48,758 bases of DNA, taken from NCBI GenBank assembly GCA_964488675.1, contig CAZAWA010000002.1, positions 1 to 48,758 of the forward strand. The letters are read 5' to 3'. Origin of the DNA: QZKY01 sp964488675. Its GTDB lineage: Bacteria > Pseudomonadota > Gammaproteobacteria > Burkholderiales > Burkholderiaceae_D. Within the stretch, counting starts at the first letter, position 1, and each line of letters begins with the position of its first letter. Under the pieces are notes generated by a model. The model saw only the letters and a program-made list of their open reading frames with translations, made no database searches and had not been told where the DNA came from. Both the position numbers and the translations under genes were made by a program. Of the stretch, positions 41,566 through 48,758 are shown one piece after another.

Positions 41566-41802
41566 ATGGCAAGAGTTTGCCAAGTTACCGGGAAAGGGCC
41601 GATGTCCGGCAATAATGTTTCCCACGCTAATAACAAGACAAAGCGCCGTTTTTTGCCCAATCTGCAAAACCGCCGCATTTTTGTCGAATCCGAGAACCGC
41701 TGGGTATCCCTGCGCCTGTCCAACGCCGGTTTGCGCGTCATTGACAAGATCGGCATCGATGCCGTTCTGACCGACATGCGTGCCCGTGGCGAAAAAGTCT
41801 AA
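41566..41802 (+). CDS. rpmB: 50S ribosomal protein L28
   Basis: From the ATG at 41566 the 78-aa protein reads MARVCQVTGKGPMSGNNVSH with the KTKRRFLPNLQ block and the C-terminal RVIDKIGIDAVL. It matches the E. coli-type L28 over its full length, with a single N-terminal Cys and no zinc-binding CxxC pairs. The frame upstream to 41497 is non-homologous read-in, and AAGGAG sits before the chosen start. It precedes rpmG in the usual bicistronic unit. Confidence 0.97.
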   Translation: MARVCQVTGKGPMSGNNVSHANNKTKRRFLPNLQNRRIFVESENRWVSLRLSNAGLRVIDKIGIDAVLTDMRARGEKV

Positions 41803-41824
41803 CTAGCACTGTAAAGGAATTATC

Positions 41825-41992
41825 ATGGCTAAATCAGGCCGCGACAAAATCAAGCTGGAATCGACTGCAGGAACGGGTCATTTCTACACTACCACCAAAA
41901 ACAAGCGCACCACGCCGGAAAAAATGGAAATCATCAAGTTCGACCCGAAGGCGCGCAAGCATGTGCCCTACAAGGAAGCCAAGATCAAGTAA
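41825..41992 (+). CDS. rpmG: 50S ribosomal protein L33
   Basis: A 55-aa protein starting MAKSGRDKIKLESTAGTGHF, with TTKNKRTTPEKMEIIKFDP and the basic end KHVPYKEAKIK. It is the zinc-independent (C-minus) form, with no cysteines. An AAAGGAATT Shine-Dalgarno precedes the ATG, and the gene starts 22 bp after rpmB. A terminator follows 20 bp after the stop codon. Confidence 0.97.
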   Translation: MAKSGRDKIKLESTAGTGHFYTTTKNKRTTPEKMEIIKFDPKARKHVPYKEAKIK

Positions 41993-42010
41993 TTCTGGCC
42001 TTTCAACAGC

Positions 42011-42050
42011 AAAAACCCTGCCGGACGAACTTGGTCCCGCAGGGTTTTTT
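42011..42050 (+). terminator. Intrinsic terminator after rpmG (bidirectional)
   Basis: ACCCTGC (42015-42021) pairs with GCAGGGT (42039-42045) around a 17-nt loop; six T follow on the plus strand and five A precede (T on the minus strand). It serves rpmB-rpmG and probably also the minus-strand exonuclease gene that ends at 42054. Confidence 0.88.
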
Positions 42051-42053
42051 GTT

Positions 42054-42770
42054 TTAGGTCTGCTGCCAACTCACCCATCGTTGTGCCTTCTCGAGGTGAC
42101 GCAAGCTCTGGTAGGTACTTATTCGTTTCTCCCGCGCCCTCCTGGCCGCAACCAGAAACAACTGTGCCGTGCTGACAGCGTCAGCCACTGCATTGTGCCT
42201 TGCGGGGTTCCTGATATCGAAATGCCGATGCCACTCATCAAGCAGGCGCAGCTGCTTTGACTTTTCCGGATACAGCCCAGGCATCACATACGCCAGATCC
42301 AACCAGTCGTGCCTGAAACTCAGTCCGAGAAATTGTTTCATCGCTCGCCGGATCATGGTTTCATCAAAAGTGACATGAAAAGCAACCAGCGGAGTTTTCT
42401 GGAGGTACTGCAGGAACAGGAGCAATGCATCAGCTGGTGGAACGCCATTTCGCTGCGCACTTCTGCTGATGCCGTGGATCAGGATGTTTTCGTGGCTGCT
42501 GGATTCAGTCTGCTGCAATACCACTTCAAAACTGTCAGCCACATCAATCTTGCCCTTCGTCACCGCCACGGCACCAATGGCAATAAGATGATCGAGCGAA
42601 AGGTTCAGGCCACTGCTCTCGACATCGATGACAACAAAACGCGAAGACTCAAGGCTGTTTTCCAGCGAGGTACGCGGCAAATCGCGCCAAGCGGACAAAC
42701 GATCCCTCTGATCAACGGTCAGGTTCCGTCTTCTTCCAAAAAATTTGCCGAACCAGTCCAAATGAGCCAT
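42054..42770 (-). CDS. DnaQ-like 3'-5' exonuclease (DEDDh)
   Basis: The 238-aa protein has ExoI FVVIDVESSGLN (Asp and Glu metal ligands), ExoII VAFHVTFDETMIRRA (Asp) and ExoIII RHNAVADAVSTAQLF (His and Asp), the full DEDDh set of the Pol III epsilon family. A 40-residue basic N-terminal region (FGKFFGRRRNLTVDQRDRL) precedes it. Proteins of this kind next to ActP and cNMP-CBS-DUF294 genes are recurrent in betaproteobacteria; their role is unknown, and they lack the polymerase- and theta-binding features of true DnaQ. Here it lies 171 bp downstream of actP on the same strand. Confidence 0.85.
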   Translation of the reverse strand: MAHLDWFGKFFGRRRNLTVDQRDRLSAWRDLPRTSLENSLESSRFVVIDVESSGLNLSLDHLIAIGAVAVTKGKIDVADSFEVVLQQTESSSHENILIHGISRSAQRNGVPPADALLLFLQYLQKTPLVAFHVTFDETMIRRAMKQFLGLSFRHDWLDLAYVMPGLYPEKSKQLRLLDEWHRHFDIRNPARHNAVADAVSTAQLFLVAARRAREKRISTYQSLRHLEKAQRWVSWQQT

Positions 42771-42869
42771 CCCCAGGAATTGACATGCAACGGTCGCCCA
42801 TTATAAGAGCAGGCGACCAAACCGCGGATGCAATTCTCAAGCTAGTCCAGATACATCATTGCAATGAGT

Positions 42870-42899
42870 AAAGCCCCCGACAATCATGCCGGAGGCTTT
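42870..42899 (-). terminator. Possible terminator after actP
   Basis: AAAGCCcCCG pairs with CCGGaGGCTTT around a short loop. Only a three-T run follows on the minus strand, so termination may be partial and the exonuclease gene downstream might be read through. Confidence 0.5.
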
Positions 42900-42941
42900 C
42901 AAAAACAACAACTATCGTCAGCCCTGCGACTGCCTGGACGA

Positions 42942-44987
42942 TCAATGCTCTGACGCAGCCTCTGCGTTGATGCCGGTGTTCTGGCGGACATACAGTTCAT
43001 CCCACATTTCTTCCGACCGCTCATCTTTCGTGAAGATCGAGAAAATAATCACGAGCAGAAATCCGAACGGGATGGAGAGCAATCCCGGATTCTTAAGCAG
43101 GAACGCGGGCTTTTCCAAACCTATGGCACTGGTAGTTTGGCCTTCGAATTTCTTCAGATCATCCAGCGCCTTGTCGTGCGCCCGTTGCGTTCTGACCAGG
43201 TCGGCTACGATCACCTTTTTCGCGGCCTCGTCAGTGGTTGCATCCAGATTGGCTTTCAACGACACCAGTTGTTCACGAGTGCCAGGTTTGGCCGGTTTTG
43301 CCGCTTCGGCCGGACGCGCCGGTTCTGCTTGTCGACAATCGTCCATTGGGAACAACTCACAAACTATCGAATATCCGCCGATAGCCGGACGCGCCAGCTT
43401 CGCAGGCTGAGCTGGGTCGCCATCGAGCACCCTGTTGGCGGATGCAATTACCGCCTTGGGATAGGTCATATTGGGCGAAATCAGCACCAGAAGTATCGCC
43501 ATCATGGTTCCGCCCACCATGCCGGCGATAATACCCATCGTGTTGCAGCGCTTCCAGTAGAGCGTGAGGAAAATAGCCGGTAAATTGGAGGAGGCTGCAA
43601 CTGCGAACGCCAGCGCCACCAGATGTGCGACATTTTGCCCTTTGGCCAGAATGCCAACCCCAATTGCCATGATGCCAACAATGACGGACGATACGCGTGC
43701 GGCAATAACCTGTTCCTGCGGAGTTGCCTTATCACCACGGATTACGCCGACATAGATATCGTGCGCCATCGCGGAAGCGGATGCCAGAACCAGACCGGCA
43801 ACAACTGCGACGATGGTTGCAAAGGCGACAGCTGCAACAAATGCGAGGAAGAAATTGCCGAACATCGAGTTTTCGCCACCACCCAGATATTGCGCCAGCA
43901 ATGGCGCCGCCATGTTGCCACCCGGGTCGATTGCCGCAATCTTGGATGACCCGACCAGCATCGCTGCGCCGGTGCCGAGAAACAGCGTCAGAACATAGAA
44001 GCCGCCGATGATTGCCATGGCCCAGATCACGGAAGTCCGTGCAGCTTGTGCAGTTGGTACAGTGAAGAAACGCATCAGGATGTGAGGCATGCCTGCGGTG
44101 CCGAACACCAGCGCCATACCGAGCGAAATCTGGTCAATCGGATTTTTCAGAAACAGACCAGGCTCAAGGAAGCGCTGCCCAAGTTCCGCTGCAGTCATGG
44201 TCGCCGCGCGATCTCCAAGCAATCTGGCCACCTGCTGTTGAATGCCAGTGTCATTAACGACGCTTTGCAGATAACTCGGCAAGCTGAATCCATAAGGTGC
44301 CCAGACAAACGCCACTAGCAGCAGCGAAGCCGTTACAAGCAATACTGCCTTGATGATCTGAACCCAGGTTGTCGCTTTCATGCCGCCAAAGACGACATAA
44401 GCGAGCATCAGGACACCGACGCCGATGACGGAAACTTCATAATCGATACCAATTAGCGTCTTGATCAGTACGCCGCCGCCAACCATTTGGGCAGTCAGGT
44501 AAAAAGTTGACACTACGATAGTCGAAATCGCTGCCACCGTTTTGGTCTTTTTCGGATCGTTGCGAAAAGCAAGGATATCGCCCATCGTGTACTTGCCAAT
44601 GTTGCGACAAGGCTCGGCGATCACTAGCAGCACAGTAATGTAGGCGACCAACCAGCCGACCGAATACATGAAACCGTCGTAGCCATAAAGAGAAATCAGA
44701 CCGGCAATACCGAGGAAGGAGGCTGCGGACAAATAGTCGCCGGCAATGGCCCAACCATTCTGTATACCACTGACCGAACGGCCTGCAGCATAAAATTCCG
44801 AAGTAGAGTGCGTGCTGCGCGCAGCAAAATAAGTCACCACCATGGTGCCAAAAATGATCGCACCGAACACGGCGAATGTCATCCACTTGTATTCAGCCGC
44901 AACCGCACCGCTACTCGCGTATGCCACGCCACCAACCGCGACTGCCACGGCAAAAAACACCAGTTTTTTAAGAATATTATTTTTCAT
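42942..44987 (-). CDS. ActP-type cation:acetate/solute symporter
   Basis: From the ATG at 44987 the protein is 681 aa; the frame to 45128 overlaps the DUF485 gene and is not homologous. It has 13 or more membrane segments, with EFYAAGRSVSGIQNGWAIAGDYLSAASFLGI (sodium-site region) and MPHILMRFFTV typical of the SSS family, ActP branch. It takes up acetate or other short monocarboxylates with a cation. A hydrophilic insert of about 110 residues (about 515-625), Ala/Pro/Lys-rich with two cysteines (CELFPMDDC), splits the last two membrane segments. Its start overlaps the DUF485 gene by 11 bp, the usual yjcH-actP arrangement. Confidence 0.88.
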   Translation of the reverse strand: MKNNILKKLVFFAVAVAVGGVAYASSGAVAAEYKWMTFAVFGAIIFGTMVVTYFAARSTHSTSEFYAAGRSVSGIQNGWAIAGDYLSAASFLGIAGLISLYGYDGFMYSVGWLVAYITVLLVIAEPCRNIGKYTMGDILAFRNDPKKTKTVAAISTIVVSTFYLTAQMVGGGVLIKTLIGIDYEVSVIGVGVLMLAYVVFGGMKATTWVQIIKAVLLVTASLLLVAFVWAPYGFSLPSYLQSVVNDTGIQQQVARLLGDRAATMTAAELGQRFLEPGLFLKNPIDQISLGMALVFGTAGMPHILMRFFTVPTAQAARTSVIWAMAIIGGFYVLTLFLGTGAAMLVGSSKIAAIDPGGNMAAPLLAQYLGGGENSMFGNFFLAFVAAVAFATIVAVVAGLVLASASAMAHDIYVGVIRGDKATPQEQVIAARVSSVIVGIMAIGVGILAKGQNVAHLVALAFAVAASSNLPAIFLTLYWKRCNTMGIIAGMVGGTMMAILLVLISPNMTYPKAVIASANRVLDGDPAQPAKLARPAIGGYSIVCELFPMDDCRQAEPARPAEAAKPAKPGTREQLVSLKANLDATTDEAAKKVIVADLVRTQRAHDKALDDLKKFEGQTTSAIGLEKPAFLLKNPGLLSIPFGFLLVIIFSIFTKDERSEEMWDELYVRQNTGINAEAASEH

Positions 44988-45312
44988 TGCGACCAGCCCC
45001 AATCTTTTCTGCATCCCGGATAATTTCCTGTGCCATCGCATCGAATTGCGAGTTGGCTCGTCTGGAATAGACAAAGGCGATAACCCACGCCACAACGAAT
45101 TCGGAAAGTGCAAACAGGATGGCGACATTGATGACGCCCCAGACCTTAACCCTGAAGAGTTCAGGCCAGTAGGCAGCGCCTACCGGAAGCAGGAAATAAT
45201 AAATAACTGAAAAGACCATCAGCCCGCACAAGAAATTGGTTTTTTTATCGTGCAAGGCCTGAAACCGCGGATCAGCATTGATCGCGGCCCAGTTCAAGTT
45301 AGGGTTTGACAT
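44977..45312 (-). CDS. DUF485 membrane protein (YjcH-like)
   Basis: The 111-aa protein has a short cytoplasmic N-terminus (DPRFQALHDKKTNF), two membrane segments (GLMVFSVIYYFLLPVGAAYW and ALSEFVVAWVIAFVYSRRAN) and a charged C-terminus. DUF485 proteins almost always accompany ActP-type symporters, as yjcH does in E. coli, and overlap them by a few bases as here. Role unknown, presumably an accessory subunit. Confidence 0.92.
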   Translation of the reverse strand: MSNPNLNWAAINADPRFQALHDKKTNFLCGLMVFSVIYYFLLPVGAAYWPELFRVKVWGVINVAILFALSEFVVAWVIAFVYSRRANSQFDAMAQEIIRDAEKIGAGRNEK

Positions 45313-45417
45313 ATGTATCCTCCAACAGCCAGTAACTATAAATGCGGCGGATGGGCCGCGTCTTTGTCATGGATGACTCGGGCTTGGGTACGCCCAGAGT
45401 GCACAATACTCAACTTG

Positions 45418-47328
45418 CTAGAAGGTAAAGAATTTTTCCAAAACGCCCTGCAGTATACGCGCTTGGCGGAAAGTTTCTTTCAAAATATGCTGATCAAGGG
45501 CGTTGAGCGTATCCGGATTGATACGGTTTGACATGATTTCATGATGGCCAGACTGCTGATGCTGCAAGCGCAAGCGCAAAAGTTGAATATATAGAAATGA
45601 TTCAATCCATGCGTCGGTCTCTGCTCTGTCCATGCGCCAGGCATCGCACGCCGCGCGCAGCCGCTGTGCGGTGCCGGTTTCATTTGAGCCGGATGCCAGA
45701 GCAAAAATTCGCGCCACATCAACAAACGGTGTCACACCGTTAATTTTCAAGTTAAGCGTATTCTGTGCCTCGCCTTTTCTATCCACAAGAAAGTTGCGCA
45801 GCAAGCTCAAAGGTGGGCGGTTGCCAAGCGCATTTTCAACCATTTTTCGCAGAAACATCCGGTTGTTCTTCACCCTGTCATTGAGCCAGAAGCGCAATTG
45901 CTGCGCCAGTTCCGCGTTCCCGTACATAGGCCGGAAATCGAAGAAAATGGAGGCATTGAGCAACTCTTCCCCGTTACCGCGCGATATCCATTGTGCGAAA
46001 GTATTTTCCCATTCCTCACGACTCAGGCACCAGCGCGGATTCGATGCCATGACGCCCCCCTTGCACAAGGGGAAGCCACACTCATCCAGCGCGATATTGA
46101 TCGCAGTCGCCAGCGGCAGCAGGCGCGCGCGAACCTCGTCGGGTGTGGAATTCGCAGGCGTGCGAAAAATGATGCCGTTGTCCTGATCGGTGGTCAGTGT
46201 CTGCTCGAAACGGCCTTCGCTGCCCATCGCCAGCCAGCAAAAATCAATGTCGACCCATCCCTGCTGGGCCTTCGCGTGCGCCAGTTTCAGTTCGATAACA
46301 CGCACTGTCAGCAGTTCGTTCAGCGTTGAAATGAACAGCGTCAACTGCTCGGCCGCCACCCCCTGTGCCAGCATGTTCTGCGCCAGTTGCTGAATGTCTC
46401 GCGCAGATTGACTAAGTGTATCAAGATCACGCGCATTTCGGATAGTTGTGCTGATCTGTCGCAGGCCGACACGCTGCAGCGCAAAGAGATCCCGTTCCGA
46501 CACAATGCCGACCAGTTTGCTGTCCTTCGTCACCATCACATGACGAACGCCCTGTTTGGCCATCGCGAGCGCCGCCTCGTAGGCAAGCGCGTTCGGCGGG
46601 AGTGTGAACAGGCGCTTGCTCATCAGTCCGATGATCGGCTGATCAATGTCAATTTGCGGCAGCGCCACTCGATTAAGCACATCGTTCACTGTGAAAATTC
46701 CAACCGGCAAACCGCCATCTACAGCCACCATGGAGCCAATTCCCAGCTCATGCATCGTTTGCAACACTTGCCGCACCGGCGTATCCGGGGTGCAGGTTAC
46801 CGGCTCGCGCCGGATCACATCTGACAGCGGACTGGACATTGACTGCAGATCGGTACTCGACTGTGAATATTGTGCTTGAACCGTGTGCGCCGACTGCTCC
46901 AACAGGTTGGCAATGCGTCGCGTACAGTAATCGTTAAAGGCCGCAGACAGCCTGAGCAACTGGTCGAAATCATCCGAGTCAAGTTCATAACAAAACGCAT
47001 CCTCGCCCGCCCTGAAGGTGCTGTGCGTTGGGCGTCGCGCGAGCAGAGCACTCAAGGGGAAAAACTCGCCTTCCTGCAATTGATGCGTTAGCGATTCATC
47101 GGTTCGTCCTGCGCCCTGCCTGCCTTCGACCATACCCTGACGAATAATGAAAAGGCGCTGCGCAATGCCCTGTTCGGGCGTGAGAATGACTTCACCTTGA
47201 TCGTAGTAGCCGACCTTCAGTCGTGCAGCAAGCCACGACAGATGCTCAAGTTCCATACGGTCGAAAGGCGCATGATGCCGAAGATGCTCAATTGTCTGTT
47301 GTATCAGTGAACTGCTGCCTGTTCCCAT
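45418..47328 (-). CDS. cNMP-binding / CBS / DUF294 nucleotidyltransferase-like signalling protein
   Basis: The 636-aa protein has four parts: an N-terminal cyclic-nucleotide-binding fold (about 15-130, ILTPEQGIAQRLFIIRQGMV), paired CBS domains (about 165-295), a nucleotidyltransferase-like DUF294 domain with LAMGSEGRFEQTLTTDQDNG (GS...R...D.D, as in GlnD-type enzymes), and the DUF294 C-terminal helical domain (to 630). It resembles the uridylyltransferase part of GlnD joined to sensors and may modify a protein partner. It lies upstream of DUF485-actP with a 105-bp gap, a placement seen repeatedly, suggesting control of acetate uptake or carbon metabolism. Confidence 0.9.
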   Translation of the reverse strand: MGTGSSSLIQQTIEHLRHHAPFDRMELEHLSWLAARLKVGYYDQGEVILTPEQGIAQRLFIIRQGMVEGRQGAGRTDESLTHQLQEGEFFPLSALLARRPTHSTFRAGEDAFCYELDSDDFDQLLRLSAAFNDYCTRRIANLLEQSAHTVQAQYSQSSTDLQSMSSPLSDVIRREPVTCTPDTPVRQVLQTMHELGIGSMVAVDGGLPVGIFTVNDVLNRVALPQIDIDQPIIGLMSKRLFTLPPNALAYEAALAMAKQGVRHVMVTKDSKLVGIVSERDLFALQRVGLRQISTTIRNARDLDTLSQSARDIQQLAQNMLAQGVAAEQLTLFISTLNELLTVRVIELKLAHAKAQQGWVDIDFCWLAMGSEGRFEQTLTTDQDNGIIFRTPANSTPDEVRARLLPLATAINIALDECGFPLCKGGVMASNPRWCLSREEWENTFAQWISRGNGEELLNASIFFDFRPMYGNAELAQQLRFWLNDRVKNNRMFLRKMVENALGNRPPLSLLRNFLVDRKGEAQNTLNLKINGVTPFVDVARIFALASGSNETGTAQRLRAACDAWRMDRAETDAWIESFLYIQLLRLRLQHQQSGHHEIMSNRINPDTLNALDQHILKETFRQARILQGVLEKFFTF

Positions 47329-47420
47329 ATCCCCTCCCGATGGACATCATAGCGAGTCTGACGACAGTTCGTCAAAACTCGATCGTTCGCCACTCCTAGA
47401 ATTTTTGTGTATCGTTTCCA

Positions 47421-47449
47421 TTGTGAGAATTCGGCATATATGGGATATT
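47421..47449 (+). promoter_or_regulatory. Putative promoter of the Kunitz operon
   Basis: TTGTGA (47421-47426), a 17-bp spacer and GATATT (47444-47449) give a reasonable sigma-70 promoter with a start near 47456, about 33 nt before the first ATG. Confidence 0.55.
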
Positions 47450-47488
47450 ACAACTCAGAGACTTATCAGCCCAATCAGGGAAGGTTCC

Positions 47489-47788
47489 ATGAAGCCTCAG
47501 TCCGTCCGTGCATTGATTTGGTTTTCGATCATCTTGCTGGTGGCCGGATGGTTTGTCATGTCCCCCCTCGCGTCCTTGCTGCTGGCCGTCATCGTAATCC
47601 TTTGCGCGCTACCTGTCGTTATTTTCGGGTCACTCGTGAATTGCCTGATTGGTATCGCGTCGCTGGCGGTAGCGCTTGGTCTGGTTACCATCCATTATCC
47701 GCAGGCCAGCCTGCAATTGAAGGCATACAGGGAACGCGCAAACCAGCCAAAAGCATCCAGACCGGCCACTTCTGCCCCTCGTCAATAG
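47489..47788 (+). CDS. Small membrane protein (99 aa)
   Basis: From the ATG at 47489 (GGAAGG Shine-Dalgarno 5-6 nt upstream) the protein has two or three closely packed hydrophobic segments (ALIWFSIILLVAGWFVMSPL and SLLLAVIVILCALPVVIFGS, then a Gly/Ala/Leu-rich third) and a basic Pro/Ala/Ser-rich C-terminal tail of about 25 residues. I do not recognise a family. It ends 8 bp before the Kunitz-domain gene, so the two are probably cotranscribed; it may sit in the inner membrane as a partner, but that is inference. Confidence 0.7.
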   Translation: MKPQSVRALIWFSIILLVAGWFVMSPLASLLLAVIVILCALPVVIFGSLVNCLIGIASLAVALGLVTIHYPQASLQLKAYRERANQPKASRPATSAPRQ

Positions 47789-47796
47789 GAATAATC

Positions 47797-48489
47797 ATGT
47801 CAATACGATTAATGATCATGGGTTTAATTGCGTCACTTTTGATGGTGTCCAATACTTTTGCGGGCAATGTGAGCGAGGAGGCCGTCGAAAAATCAGGCAT
47901 GGGGTTTACACATTTGCAAAAAACTGAGAATCCCGGATCAAAATCCGCCGGCGTTCGTGGCGTTCTGCTGTTTGAAGGTCTTCCCATCCAACAGGTGAGC
48001 GGCGGCATCAGGACACCCATCGGTTCTTTCACCTTCTTGGAGTCAAATTTGCTCTTCCGGCCACAGGGATGGTTTCCGGTCGCGGATATTGTCGTGCCTA
48101 GCTCCCCCGAGTCCGTGACATCGGAAATGCTTCAGAAAGGAAGCTACAGCGGCGGCCTTCGCATAGGGACTCCCGCTGAGTGGTGCTATCTGGTCGCATC
48201 CAATCTCTGGATCAACCCACGATTGCTCGTTTCATCCCCTCCCGTCCATCCCTTGCTCAAAAACAGAATCGAAGACAGAAAACCGGTTACTCCCCAGCCC
48301 TCGCCCGCCGCCGCCTCAGCCTGCCAGTTGAAACCGGAGCGAGGTCCCTGCAAGGCATTGATGGAGGTCTTTTATTATGATCGGGACACCCGGAGTTGCA
48401 GGGCGTTCTTCTGGGGAGGCTGCAGGGGAGTCGCGCCATTCAAATCGCTGAATGAATGCAAGGCGCGTTGTCAGTCAGAAAGGGAATAG
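47797..48489 (+). CDS. Exported protein with C-terminal Kunitz/BPTI inhibitor domain
   Basis: The 230-aa protein has a Sec signal peptide (IMGLIASLLMVSNTFAGN), an unknown beta-rich middle domain (about 50-145, with PIGSFTFLESNLLFRPQGWF and one Cys130), a Pro/Ser linker (about 146-172) and a Kunitz domain (176-225). The six cysteines are at 176, 185, 201, 209, 221 and 225; the intervals 9, 16, 8, 12, 4 match BPTI (9, 16, 8, 13, 4) with one residue fewer. GPCKA is the reactive loop, with Lys186 at P1, which in animal homologues favours trypsin-like proteases. VFYYDRDTRSC and FFWGGC are hallmark segments. It probably acts in the periplasm or outside; target unknown. An AGGAATAATC context precedes the ATG. 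Confidence 0.88.
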   Translation: MSIRLMIMGLIASLLMVSNTFAGNVSEEAVEKSGMGFTHLQKTENPGSKSAGVRGVLLFEGLPIQQVSGGIRTPIGSFTFLESNLLFRPQGWFPVADIVVPSSPESVTSEMLQKGSYSGGLRIGTPAEWCYLVASNLWINPRLLVSSPPVHPLLKNRIEDRKPVTPQPSPAAASACQLKPERGPCKALMEVFYYDRDTRSCRAFFWGGCRGVAPFKSLNECKARCQSERE

Positions 48490-48758
48490 TCCGCCAGCGG
48501 TGCTTGAAATGTGCTTCACGACGCTACCAGACCCTCATATATCCAAGCCACTAGCGCGTACAACCTGATCTTATTCGCCGGATCATCGGAATTGTTCGGT
48601 GCTCCCTTGTGGAATGGGCGCGATAATCGTCAACGCACGAGCAAAGACTGCGCTCAGCAGAACGCCCAGCAACAAAGAATCTAAACTTTTCGACGGTATC
48701 GCCCGTAGCTCCCAGCAAGCCACTTTCGACTGTCGAAAATCAGGACCTCTAACCGATC
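48490..48758 (-). other. Right-edge region, possible partial minus-strand frame
   Basis: No plus-strand gene follows the Kunitz gene and no terminator is seen. On the minus strand a frame is open from the window edge to a TGA at 48583-48585 and includes a hydrophobic stretch (LLLGVLLSAVFARAL); another frame is open to a TGA at 48516-48518. Neither is recognisable, and both may be chance. Confidence 0.2.

Overview
The window is a draft-assembly piece (it has one 100-N gap at 25476-25575) of a betaproteobacterial chromosome. The gene neighbourhoods suggest Burkholderiales or a close relative: rne divergent from rluC, a UDG-like/PP2C/rph/rdgB/hemW cluster, queE-queD-tadA-ldcA, rpmB-rpmG divergent from guaB, and an ActP/DUF485/cNMP-CBS-DUF294 cluster. 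Placement rests on recalled family resemblance and was not searched. Most of the window is housekeeping chromosome; the accessory material is small repeats, decayed genes and a few unusual proteins.

Layout. 1-482 is the 5' end of rne on the minus strand, with a long leader. 1045-3787 is rluC, a HAD phosphatase and an S49 (SppA-type) peptidase. 3944-5327 is a run of small unknown genes and one broken reading frame, closed by a strong terminator. 5420-10216 is a HlyD / double-ATPase ABC / ABC-2 permease operon of the YhiI-RbbA-YhhJ type. 10217-10733 is repeat-rich. 10734-12239 holds an AEC-family transporter, a small gene with a structured leader, and tRNA-Ser(UGA). 12314-12850 is a patatin-like phospholipase gene broken by a mobile-element remnant. 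12847-17165 (minus) is hemW, rdgB, rph, a PP2C phosphatase and a divergent UDG-superfamily protein. 17232-21496 is a MacAB/LolCDE-like export operon with one adaptor, one ATPase and two permeases. uvrB (minus) and an aromatic/aspartate aminotransferase (plus) are divergent.

24931-29042 (minus) is a local family of DUF3300 proteins. Two intact copies share an apparently identical 0.9-kb core but have unrelated C-terminal tails, and a third copy has decayed. The tail of the first is a Gly/Thr/Arg repeat encoded by 33- and 72-bp tandem units, and the assembly gap lies inside it. Then follow nadA-nadC (minus), a small conserved-looking gene, a YbiT-type ABC-F gene broken by an internal deletion and frameshift, queE-queD-tadA-ldcA, and a HicAB toxin-antitoxin pair.

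36803-37045 is a complete MITE-like element whose right end matches the remnant in the phospholipase pseudogene. guaB, a GAF-GGDEF protein with a degenerate active site, and guaA form one apparent minus-strand operon. The window closes with rpmB-rpmG, a DnaQ-fold exonuclease, the ActP/DUF485/DUF294 cluster, and a two-gene operon encoding a small membrane protein and an exported protein with a C-terminal Kunitz (BPTI) domain, an unusual domain in bacteria.

Most noteworthy observations: the Kunitz-domain protein; the degenerate GGDEF protein inside a guaBA operon; the DUF3300 family with a homogenised core and variable tails; a diverged two-copy dispersed repeat that carries its own Shine-Dalgarno and ATG; and the matching MITE and MITE scar.
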